The notes beneath the pieces are model-generated. The model saw only the letters and a program-made list of their open reading frames with translations, was not told where the DNA came from and made no database searches. Source: Mesostigma viride (taxonomy: Eukaryota; Streptophyta; Mesostigmatophyceae; Mesostigmatales; Mesostigmataceae). From it: a stretch of 52,507 nt of DNA. Positions within the stretch are counted from its first letter, which is position 1. The number at the start of each line of letters is the position of its first letter. This document shows positions 22,807 to 32,401 of the stretch, piece after piece. Position numbers and translations under genes: made by a program. The DNA is taken from assembly GCA_009746045.1 (NCBI GenBank), contig RPFO01000114.1, positions 1,577,604 through 1,630,110 of the forward strand. The letters are read 5' to 3'.

Positions 22807-23532
22807 TTGGGAGTATATGTAGCACATAACCCCAAAACCGAGGCGATGGTGATTGGGGCCTCCAGTAAACCACCGCTGCCGCGCCTGCTCGACGGGACGG
22901 AGGTCCCGTTCCGCGACCGCTTCAAGCTGTTGGGGAGCTGGCTTCCTGACACCGCCGACGATGTGGACACCCGCATCGGCCTTGCCTGGGCCAAGCTCCG
23001 TTCGCTCACACCCTACTGGCGCTCGAAGGGCCTGAGCGGGCACCGCAAGCGCATGCTCTTCAAGGTCCTCGTCCTCACGGTGCTCACGTATGGCGCCGAG
23101 GCGTGGACCCTCCCACCCAAACTGGCAGCTAGGCTAGACGGCACGGTTTACAGGATGCTCCGACAGGTCCTTAACGTAGGTTTTTCAGAGCGTCCGTCCT
23201 CAGAGTCTTTGTATCATGGCATGCCTCGTGTTTCGGATGAGATTAGGCAGCGTAGGATAGCATTTGTAGGACACCTTGCTCGCACCAGCCAGGTCGACAC
23301 CACCCTCGGTCTGGCCGGCCCCCAGCGGCTTGGCCAGCCAGGGCGGCACATTCTGACCTGGCCTGGCCCCGAGGACATTCCCAAAAGGGTAGGGAAACCT
23401 GTCACGAACTACGTTCAGATGTTGCTGGACGACCTAGTGGTCCCAGCCCAGTTTGAGCACCGCATCCACTCTCAGTGCAGGTGCCCTGGTGCACCTAGAG
23501 CAGGGGTAGCTTACATTCCCACCCTTGCATGA
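22807..23532 (+). pseudogene. 5'-truncated LINE ORF2 (post-RT domain)
   Basis: Encodes 241 residues with KTEAMVIG, FKLLGSWLPDTADDVDTRI, LTVLTYGAEAWTLPP, MLRQVLNV and IRQRRIAFVGHLAR. This series follows the RT palm and thumb in L1/jockey-type LINE polyproteins, so RT, endonuclease and everything before are missing. At its start the sequence is fused to an inverted 3' UTR tip (GGAACATAACTCCGTTGGGA). Near its end (after EHRIHS) it switches to a different 3' UTR. The UTR ends at 23631 with a TTAATTAATTAA tail. The stop at 23530 lies in UTR-derived sequence (GAPRAGVAYIPTLA), not the native end. Confidence 0.75.
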
Positions 23533-23807
23533 AGTAGCCTAGAATGTATTAAAAGCCATATGCCCCTTCTCAGGGCTATGTGCTACATCTACTCCCATCG
23601 GAGTGATGTTGATAATTAATTAATTAATTAATCCACTCTCTCCGCATCACGAGCCACGAGCCACGAGCCACGAGGTAGCCATGGCTGACGGCGGCGCTCA
23701 TAACTTTCACGTTTGAGCACCGAATTTAGTCGTGAATATCACAATCGCTTCGTCTTTCTAAGACGCACATGCTGATATAATTTTTTGACGCTATTACGCA
23801 ATATACG

Positions 23808-24670
23808 ATGAGCAAACGCCCATCGACGCAACGCAGCCTGATGGCTGCGCTCGGCAATGAAAATACGTCTGCAGCCCCGGCTGCAGCTTCGCCATCCGGG
23901 CCGGAAGGCAGTGGTGACACTAGTCGCGCACTGGTGGCCGCCCAGCACCCTCCCGGGCTTCCTGCCTCGCCATCGGCCTCGCCAGACCCTAAATGCAGCA
24001 GCTCATCCTTTCCACGCGAACCGCGTTTCAAGTACAACTCCTTCCATGCCGACGATCACGACTGGTTCAACAACATTTCTCCGGTCGCTGCTATGCACTG
24101 CATTTTCTTCGGGGACTACGCCTCGCTTCTAGCTTGAGCTGTGCCTCTACTTTCACAGCATCCACCGCCTACTGGAATTTGACGGCACTGATTTTAAACA
24201 GAGCCGCGAACTGCTGCTGACGGGCTTGTACCCCCGGCCCGAGCTTCAGCACATGATTCTCTGTTCCCTGCTGACGAAGTCTGACGGCGAGATCTTGGCC
24301 CCCACCATCTCCGCAGCCACATACCGCTCCATCCTCACGGAAGCCTTTCAGCAGCACGTGACCCCCCTTGCCGCAGATGTGGCGGCAATGGGCGGCACGC
24401 TGGCTACTGAGCTCCCTCACATTTCCACGACCGTCACCTCCACCTCCACCCTCCTCGCCTCCACCTCCACTGCCACCTCCACCTCCACCGCCGACATCAC
24501 CGCCCACCTCCGCGACATCGACCAGCGTCTTAAGAACAATGCCATCGCTATCGAGGTCCTGCAGAACACCGCAGGCCTCACCGCCCAGGCAGTGAAGGAC
24601 ATTGCCGCCAAGCCAGCCCCGGCTGGCCTGGCCGGCGATGCTCCTCCCATCACCACCTGGGCGGACATGC
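23808..24670 (+). pseudogene. LINE ORF1, N-terminal half, frameshifted and interrupted
   Basis: The first frame (23808-24137) begins MSKRPSTQRSLMAALGNENT and ends after GDYASLLA. The protein continues one frame over (ELCLYFHSIHRLLEFDGTDF, then 24226 onward to PPITTWADML), so one indel lies near 24128. The second part is Thr/Ser rich with a heptad-like HLRDIDQRLKNNAIAIEVLQ segment. It is broken at 24671 by a TTAA-flanked insertion. The rest of the ORF is at 38233-38755, in frame once the insertion and one TTAA are removed. The call as ORF1 rests on that C-terminal half. Confidence 0.7.
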
Positions 24671-24674
24671 TTAA
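24671..24674. repeat. TTAA target-site duplication (left)
   Basis: TTAA preceding CCCTTAATTTGT, matched by TTAA at 38229-38232 after the inverted end TTGAAGGG. Confidence 0.75.
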
Positions 24675-24839
24675 CCCTTAATTTGTACTGAGTCCGTTTT
24701 CGTGGCGCCAGTTGAACTCGCGCCACTCTAACGGACTGAGTTTGTGGCAGAACCAGGCGCCGCGCCAAAAATAATTCAACGGTCAAACCTGGGGGGATCG
24801 AAAGATCTAGACGTAAGCTATGCCTGGCACTATTCAGAC

Positions 24840-24844
24840 CGTAC
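24840..24844. repeat. CGTAC target-site duplication (left)
   Basis: CGTAC precedes the 5' LTR; an identical CGTAC follows the 3' LTR at 35631-35635. Confidence 0.95.
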
Positions 24845-25417
24845 TGTTACGTCGCGTAACAATTCGTTGTAGTTACGGACGTAAATTAGGTCTTTTGCCT
24901 CGGTTGTCCCTAGGTTTACGTTTAGGCTCCTACCGGGACATTATTGTCCTCGTAACAGTACTGTGGTACATTGGGTGCCGTTGGGCGCCGCGCCGCGTAC
25001 TTTACTAGTGGTCCTGATCCTGTGGTAGAATGTAGTGGACCAGCGTGCATCAGTAGATGTAGTGGACCAGCGTGCATCTGTAGGCGAGGGCCATGTCGGC
25101 CCGAGCGTGTTGGACCGTTGGTGACCATTTATGCGCGTTCTACCCCTTGTGTGTGCACTCGGCGTGTGTTAAATGAATTAACACATTTAGGCTTGGGTCA
25201 CGGCAGTGTAGTTGTGTTTCCTTCCTCTATTCCTGGAGTAAACGGGTTTTGATAAATGGTTGTATGGCGTATTATAGTAACACTTACGTTAATGCATTGA
25301 GATCAGCTCCGTCACGTTCGTCTTTCGCCAGAGGGTTAAGTAGAGGAGGCCTGACCAGTTTAGGTAGTATCAGGCCCATTAGAGGTAGAGGTGGAGGTAG
25401 ATATCCGCGGCGTAACA
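24845..25417 (+). repeat. 5' LTR of chromovirus
   Basis: 573 bp, TGTTACGTCGCGTAAC at the start (itself a palindrome-like GTTACG..CGTAAC) and GGCGTAACA at the end. It holds a doubled TAGTGGACCAGCGTGCATC unit. It differs from the 3' LTR at 25187 and 25293 only. Confidence 0.97.
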
Positions 25418-25418
25418 A

Positions 25419-25433
25419 TGGTTCCGGAGGAAC
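25419..25433 (+). promoter_or_regulatory. candidate primer-binding site
   Basis: TGGTTCCGGAGGAAC starts one base after the 5' LTR and begins with the TGG expected to pair with a tRNA 3' CCA. The tRNA isotype was not determined. It is not the initiator-Met type (TGGTATCAGAG). Confidence 0.55.
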
Positions 25434-25948
25434 TTCAGTAGGTAGTGAACGAGACGACTATCCCTTGCCACATACACCTTTTCAAGACCCCTTCCGCGTC
25501 CAGGAACAAGAAGTCGACACTTCCTTGATAGGTAATGGGCGGGTCGCCTTCAAGCTAGGAGAGTCGTGCTGCCCGTTTCGGGACACGCTCTACCTAGAAG
25601 CTAGACCTGCTCGCAGCGGATAAATCCTTTCGTAGTTAGCCTGTCCTTCGCCTTGTTTTCCTGCTTACGGTTGTTTCCTGTCTTAGATAGGGGAGTATTA
25701 CTGTTCGGAGACGATTAGCGTCGCAGTACCTACACCTTTTTCCTTGTGCTGCTGCTTTATTAGACGGCCGCACCCGCAGAGTTACGGGGCGCTGTGTTAG
25801 GACGAGCGCTGGATATCCGGCCGCTGACTTAGGACGAGAGCTGGAAACTCCGCCCTCCTTCTTCTTTCGGTGATCCAGATCGTCCAGCTAAGTCGCCTAC
25901 CCCTACCTCGTCTAGCTTGACATCACAAGACACGCCAGGTGAGTTATC

Positions 25949-26341
25949 ATGAGTCAACGTCGTGTTTTTACTGCGCCTTCCCATTCATCTAGTGATAATA
26001 GTTTAGCTAAGTATTACGTAGTTATTACCCCTCAATGGTCAGCCATTTTCCTCTCTTGGTCAGATGCTAGGAAGATAGTGCAAAATCGTACATATAATGT
26101 AATTAGGTATAAGAAATTTGTTACCTTCGAGGAAGCTCAACAATTCCTTATAGACCATAGCGTATCAGATCTAGGCCTACACGTACGTTCTACTCCTCAT
26201 GGTCGCCCTCCTGTAGAAGCTCTAGATTTTGCTACCCCTCCTTCGTCTCCCCCTAAGAGGGCTGCATCCTCATCTAGCTTAGATACTCCTCTCACCTTAG
26301 AATTCGGTTCCCTATCCATTACTGTTGTTAAAAAGGATTGA
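25949..26341 (+). CDS. viroplasmin / RNase H1 hybrid-binding-domain protein, pre-gag accessory ORF (130 aa)
   Basis: A small intact ORF between 5' LTR and gag. Residues about 20-67 read AKYYVVITPQWSAIFLSWSD, then ARKIV...YKKFVTFEEAQQFLIDH. This is the pattern of the caulimovirus viroplasmin / RNase H1 N-terminal domain (YYVV...G/S-I-x-x-SW-x-x...YKxFxTxEEAxxFL), which binds RNA:DNA hybrids or dsRNA. The C-terminal half is Pro/Ser rich (TPPSSPPKRAASSSS) with no other domain. A role in reverse transcription, packaging or host defence evasion is conceivable but inferred. The start ATG follows TTATC, with no upstream in-frame extension of note. Confidence 0.7.
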   Translation: MSQRRVFTAPSHSSSDNSLAKYYVVITPQWSAIFLSWSDARKIVQNRTYNVIRYKKFVTFEEAQQFLIDHSVSDLGLHVRSTPHGRPPVEALDFATPPSSPPKRAASSSSLDTPLTLEFGSLSITVVKKD

Positions 26342-26462
26342 TTTAAATTGTTCCTTCTTTTAAGCCATTAAAATCTTTTCTTTTCTTTCCTTGCCTTATA
26401 TTAGGCCTTGTCCTTTATCCTTGTTGCTTTCAGTTAGATTTTTGATCATTTACTTAAAAAAA

Positions 26463-28194
26463 ATGGATCCAGTGGGTGGTAACATGTCGCCTATACCTAC
26501 CAATACTCCTACTATGATAATAATAATAATAACAACCATAACAACAATCGTGGTAACCGACGGGACTCACTTGAAACGGTGCACCATCTCACTCCTCAAG
26601 GTAATCTTCGTGCCTCACCTCCTTCTCCTTTGCTGATGGTCGCCGTCGTCCCTCACTTACCCCTCCTACCTATGAACAACGTCAACGTATGCAAGTCAGA
26701 TTTAGTGATGACCCTTCCCTTACCCTGAACCAGGCCCCTGCCCCTCCTGCAACCTTGGCTCAACCCTCCAGCAGGTCCTCACTAACTAACAATGTTTTTA
26801 GGCCTCCTTCCCACCCTGTGCCTTCCATGCCTGCTCTTAACACGGGTCGTGCCTCTGCCCCTGTCGGTCCTTCTGGGCGCCCTAGTGCAGTTCCCTTTTA
26901 CCCACCTGCTTCCTGGTCCTACCCTGAGACGGCCTATGAGGCAGCCCAGGTCCCTACCCGTGTGGCTGATTTAGAAGTTAATAGTGATTTCAGCACCATG
27001 CCCTTAGATGACAGAAATTATGATCATTTTGCCTATTCCTCTCTTCGTGAGCAATATACTGTCCCCTTCTCTTATGGGCACCAGCCTGAAACGGTGGCCC
27101 CTTCTAGACCCCTACCCAAGACTTTTCCTCTTCCTTCCTTCTATCCCGCTTATGTAGCAGTGGAAGATAGTGGCCCTATGGGAAAAACTGACTCTTCTAA
27201 TCCCCCTAAGCCCCCTGCTCTTCCCCTCTTTGCTAACCTTCCCAAGCTGGATGTCAAGTCTACCCCTCAACAGTTTTTCACCTTTATTATGTTGCTTACC
27301 CAGAACACGGAGTCGTGGCAGAATCATAATAGATGGCGTCTTTCTGATGCTGTATTAGTTCCTCACTATCTCACAACCTGTATTACTCCTGAGCTTGCTA
27401 ACCTCATTCAGTGTGAGTCTTTGGCCTCTCATGCCTACCCTAACTCTGTAGCAGAATTGTTTAAGCGTTTAGAGAACCATTTAGTCCCTCCTGATTCAGA
27501 TTGGCAGGATAGATTAGCCTTTGGTACCTTGCAGCAGGGTACTAAATCATTTAAGGAGTATATGAAAGAGTTTGATGCTCAGATGGTACGAATTAGGGAT
27601 TTGTCGGGTGCAGAAGTACGTGCTCGCTTCCTCCAAGGCCTCAGTAGACCCTTATTACGTGAAGTCAAGCGCCAGTTCTCTGCCTACCGTTTTACTGATC
27701 TGCCCCTCAAGCATGTGCGCCAGCATCTCTTGCGTGTAGCAGATTTCTTCACCACCCCTTCTCTTCCTACCCGTTCCCGTATTAATAATATTATCCTTAC
27801 CCCTGAGGAGGAGAACTCCTATGTAGAAGAATTAGATATCTGTGTTACTGACCTTTCAGCCCTTGATGTCTCTCATATCACATGCTATCATTGTAAGGAA
27901 GTAGGTCATCTTAAACGTGAGTGCCCCAAGTTCCTTTCGGGTGCTCCCCCTCATCCCGACGCTCGCCCTCCTCGTACCCCTCAGCGTGCTCCTATTCGTC
28001 CTACTTCAGGACGCATTCCTTCAGCTACCCCTAGTAGGCTGAATGCTGTGCAGACAGGATCCCCAGGGTTCCCCTATGATAATCAGGCTCCCGCACCCTC
28101 TTCGCTCCCTCGTGACCCTCCAGCAGTGGCTTTTTCGCCAGGGTCTTCTTCGGGGTTAGTTCCTATGGATTTGGGGGGGGAGGGGGAACAGTAG
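26463..28194 (+). CDS. gag: Gag (capsid and CCHC nucleocapsid), N-terminus in shifted frames
   Basis: The main frame (26689-28194, 501 codons) contains a retrotransposon gag domain (about residues 170-360, with DWQDRLAFGTLQQGTKSFKE and RFLQGLSRPLLREVKRQFSA) and a perfect zinc knuckle CYHCKEVGHLKREC at about 399-412, then a Pro-rich tail. The N-terminus probably starts at ATG 26463 (MDPVGGNMSPIPTNTPT). It then needs a frame change through an AAT microsatellite (Asn-rich reading, RGNRRDSLETVHHLTPQGNL) and a second one near 26625 to reach the main frame (GRRRPSLTPPTYEQRQRM). Two indels in low-complexity DNA or an intron would explain this. Confidence 0.85.
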
Positions 28195-28309
28195 GCCTGT
28201 CAGCCGGGGGTAACCTGGACAGGTCCTTAGATAGTACCCCAGATAAAAATTTTTGCCTGCCTGTTTTTATAACCTCTGTAGGAGCTGAATCTTCCCTACC
28301 ACTACGTGT

Positions 28310-29053
28310 GCGTCCTCTTATGTTCTTGAATGGTGGTTTAACCGTCCCTCACACTGTTGTAGACCCTTCTTGCATGCTGATGAACTCTTGAATGTCTCTG
28401 TGTTGGTAGATAGCGGTGCGGCTAGCTCCTTTGTGAGCGAGGCCCTAGTTAGGCGTTTAGGACTAGTCCCTACCCCTCACACCAAACCCGTTACTGTTCA
28501 TTATGCTGATGGTCGCACCAGTCATTCCCCGGGTACGGTGTCCCTTCCCATGGTTATACAAGGACGTACTGTCAACCTGACGGCCACTATAGGCCCTATC
28601 ACTACCGCTGATGTATTACTAGGATTAGATTGGCACCAGGATAATAAGATTACTATTAATTATGATACCATGGTCATTTGGTTTCCAGATAGCTCTTACT
28701 GGGTACCTGAACGTCATTATAGATTGGAAAATTTATCCTTGGTAGATATTACTCCTCCTACACCTGTTGATCCTCCTGTAAGACCTATACCTGAAGTATT
28801 AATGTCCAATGATGAGTTGCGTTCTGAACTAAAGGAATATGGATATTTATTATGTATGTTCCTTCAGTTAGAAGTACAGGAGATACCTATCACTAATAAT
28901 AGTGTGGATATAGATATAAACACAGTGGATACAATAGGAGTGGGATTTACTGAAAATGAAATAGTAAGATACATGGCTGTGATAGATTCCTCAAAGTTTT
29001 TGAAGAAAAGACTCCTTCTTATCCTCCTCCTCGTTCTGTTTTACACCGTGTAG
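28310..29053 (+). CDS. pro: Aspartic protease region
   Basis: Contains the retroviral-type active site VLVDSGAASSFVSEALVRRL (catalytic D in DSGA) and the later GLDWHQDNKITINY, which corresponds to the LLGxDWL flap/end motif of Ty3/gypsy proteases. It lies in a different frame from gag and a -1 frame from RT. The frame is open upstream of 28370 with no ATG, so it is probably expressed by frameshift or as part of a fusion. It runs to 29053 with a hydrophobic artefactual tail past the frame switch near 28990-29001. Confidence 0.8.
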   Translation, partial: ASSYVLEWWFNRPSHCCRPFLHADELLNVSVLVDSGAASSFVSEALVRRLGLVPTPHTKPVTVHYADGRTSHSPGTVSLPMVIQGRTVNLTATIGPITTADVLLGLDWHQDNKITINYDTMVIWFPDSSYWVPERHYRLENLSLVDITPPTPVDPPVRPIPEVLMSNDELRSELKEYGYLLCMFLQLEVQEIPITNNSVDIDINTVDTIGVGFTENEIVRYMAVIDSSKFLKKRLLLILLLVLFYTV

Positions 29054-32000
29054 TTATCAAGGACGGTGCAGTTCCTACGCACTCTCCGATGTATAGAATG
29101 GGCCCTACCGAGTTAAAGGAACTAAAACAGATTTTAGTGTCATTATTAGAAGCAGGATTGATAGAGCCTAGTAACTCCCCCTACTCAGCTGGTGTCCTGT
29201 TAGTTCCTAAGCCAAATGGCAAGTTTCGCCTAGTTACTGATTATAGGAAGTTGAATGATATTACTGTGAAGTCTAAATACCCTCTACCTCGTATTGATGA
29301 TATATTTAATAAGGTTAAAGGTTCCACTTGTTTCACAGTACTGGATTGTGCGGATGGTTTTTGGCAGTTGCGGATAGCTCCTGAGGATTGCCATAAAACC
29401 GCCTTTGCTACCCCTTTTGGTCATTACCAGTTTAGAGTAGCGGCTATGGGACTCTGTAACTCGCCTGCCTCTTTTCAAATGTTAATGAATGAAGTGCTTA
29501 GACCTGTTATGGGAAATTCTCATCTTCCTCAGGTGTCCTCTGATCTAAAGGATCCTTCCTTCTCCTCTGTTTCTTTATCTGAGCATGACCGTTCTTGTGC
29601 TCAAGCTTACTTAGATGATATTCTTATTTACTCTCCTGATTTTGAAACGCACCTACGTGATTTAAAGAAAGTATTAGAAATAATGGCTGAAAATTCTTTG
29701 TGGGCGCGCCGTGCTAAAGTGCGTTCGGGTAGGAGTGTCCCATTTTTAGGGCACGTTCTGTCAGATGCCGGGGTCGCTACCGACCCGGATAAAACTAAGT
29801 CAATTCAGGAATGGCCTACTCCTACCGACGTTAAAGGTGTACGTAGTTTCCTAGGAATTGCTTCTTACTATAGGCGTTTTATCCCGCGTTTCGCAACTAT
29901 AGCAGCCCCTATTAATCATTTATTAAAGAAGGATATCCCCTTTGTTTGGAGTAGTGAATGTCAGTCGGCTTTTCAGTGCCTAAAATCCCTACTCCTTTCC
30001 CCTCCTGTACTCATCCTACCGGATACTACTAAACCCTTTGTTGTGGCTACAGATGCTAGTAAAGTAGCTATAGGTGGTGTCCTTCTCCAGGATCAGGGTC
30101 AGGGCTTACAGCCAATTGAGTATATCTCTAGGACAATGCTCCCTGCGGAGCGTAACTATCCCGTACACCAGCAGGAACTCTTAGCTGTGGTGTATTGTTG
30201 CCACGCGTGGCAGCACTTCCTTAAAGGTGCTCAATTTGATGTCTGCCTGAATGAACCCTGTGAGCTAGATCCTTATAGGTTAGTTATCCAAACGGATCAT
30301 CGTCCCCTTACCCATCTTCTCTCCCAACCCAACCTTACCCCTCGGCAAGCGCGCTGGATGGAATTTTTAGCACAGTTTTCCCCTTTTAAACTTCAGTATG
30401 TCAAGGGTGTAGATAACATAGTACCAGATGCACTCTCTCGTCGTGCAGACTATTCCTTCTTCGAGGACCTTGATGTTCTCAATACTACTCTAGTTCCTAC
30501 TACTATGGGTGTAACCCCTTATGGTGAACTACCTGATGATGAATCCTATGCCTACCTCTTTCATACAGCTGTTCGCATGCCTGATCTCCTTTCTCACGTA
30601 GGACTCTCTCTCCCGTGTGAGGCCCTTCCCGTGGCCTCGGTGGGGGGGGAGGGGAAAAATAAAATTTCTATACCGCTTAGCCATATAGCGACTAGGTCAG
30701 GAAAGTCTTATGAAAACGTAGTCCCTCTAGGACCTCCCCTTCTCTTTGGCAAGGCGGTAGGAGATCTCTTTAAACCTGTTCTGGATACTTCTGTAGCGAT
30801 GCCTACCTCTGATCTTGAACGCCTTATTAGTAGATTTACGGCCACTGAGCCGGAAGCATTAGCTGCCATTGCTGCACATCCCCAACAATTAGGCAAGCAC
30901 CCTTGTAAATTTGTAGGTGGGTTTTTATATGTGCAGATAGCAGATTCTCCCCCTCAATGGCGCCTGTATGTCCCTCCTATCTGTCGCTCCTCCTTGCTCT
31001 TTGAGTTGCATGACTTAGCTGCTCATCAGGGTGGTAAACGGGTACGGGACCTAGTAGCCCGCTCTTATTACTGGCCTTCCCTTTATAAGGATGTAGATGA
31101 GTATGTTAGAACTTGTCAATCTTGCCAGGAAATGAAACCCAATAATGTAGGACAGATAGCAGAACCTAGGACCTTGCCTGACCCCATCATGCCTTGGGAT
31201 TCTATCATGATGGATTTTGTAGGACCTTTTAGAAAGAATGATAGGGGCAATGCCCAAATCCTTGTGTTCATAGATCGTTTTACTCGTATGTGCCATCTTG
31301 TGCCGTGTCCTTTAGAACTCACCGCACGTGATTGCGCACGCCTATACCTCAATAATGTATATAGATATCATGGATTGAGTAGGCAGTTTATTAGTGATAA
31401 GGATAAATTATTTACCTCAGATTTTTGGCAGCAGTTTTTCGCTGCCATCGGTACCAAGGTTACCTACGGTACTGCCTACCACTCCTCCTCCTCTCATTTA
31501 GTAGAGCGTCTTAATAGAGTAGTAGAAGAAGCGCTTAGGCACTATGTTAATGGCTCGGGTAGTGATTGGGAGGATTATTTATGTTTGGTAGAGTTCTCCC
31601 TCAACAATTGTCCCCAAGCTGCGCATGGATATACGCCCTTCTTCTTAGATACTGGTAGACAGCCCCTTACCCCTACCTCTCTCTTAGCTAGTCCTCTACG
31701 GGACAAGGATGATGTGTCCCGAGATACTGTAGAAGGTGTACAGTCCTTACTAGATAGAATGAAAACTGCTCATGACCACGCGATCTCAGGGTACCAAAAA
31801 GCTCAGGCTAAGTACCTTGCTAGGTTGCGTGCCTCCTTAGATAGACGAGCACCTGAGATAGAAATAGGAGATCTAGTATTAGTAGAAGGCCCCCGTGTTG
31901 GCCGTTTTGCTCATAAGTTTGAAGCAGAACTGAAGGTCAAACTTAGGCCCGCCTTCTTAGGACCCTTCCATGTGTTGTCTAGGGTAGGAAATTTCTTATA

Positions 32001-32325
32001 TAAAGTCGATATCCCTACCTCCTGGCAAACGCATTCAAACACCTTCCATAGGAGCCAGCTTAAACTGTACCATCCTAGTACGTTCGCTGGCAGGGAGTTA
32101 GCGCCTGCCCCTTTAGAGCATAACCCTGACACTGGGGAAGTAGAAGACGAAGTAGAAAGCATCGTGGCCCATAGAGATATCAAAAAGGGCCGCGGTACCC
32201 AGCGTCAGTATAAAGTGAAGTGGATGTATGCTCGTAGTGAAGTAGATAAGGTTTGGTATACGGAGAGTGAGCTAGATGGGTGTAGTCGCCTGCTGCAGGA
32301 ATATAAAACCCTGCACAAGCTCTAG
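29000..32325 (+). CDS. pol: Pol: reverse transcriptase, RNase H, integrase, chromodomain
   Basis: Residues count from ATG 29089 (1078 codons). RT: AGVLLVPKPNGKFRLVTDYR and LDCADGFWQLRIAPED, catalytic YLDD at about 174-177. RNase H starts near 318 (FVVATDASKVAIGG) with ELLAVVY and TDHRPL. Integrase HHCC zinc domain begins at about 641 (HDLAAHQ ... CQSC). Catalytic triad D709, D770, E806 gives D-60-D-35-E spacing. The C-terminus (about 1020-1078) is a chromodomain (VESIVAHRDIKKGRGTQRQY, KVKWMYA, VWYTESEL), which directs chromoviruses to particular chromatin. The coding frame begins upstream of the ATG (FLKVFEEKTPSYPPPRSVLH), reached by a -1 shift from the protease frame. No premature stop within the frame. 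Confidence 0.95.
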
Positions 32326-32401
32326 TTGTAGGCCTTCTCCTCTCTTATGTTATGTCTGCTGTCGACGGGTGGTTGGTTGTCCCCTCCCCTCCGCAGCCGT
32401 C

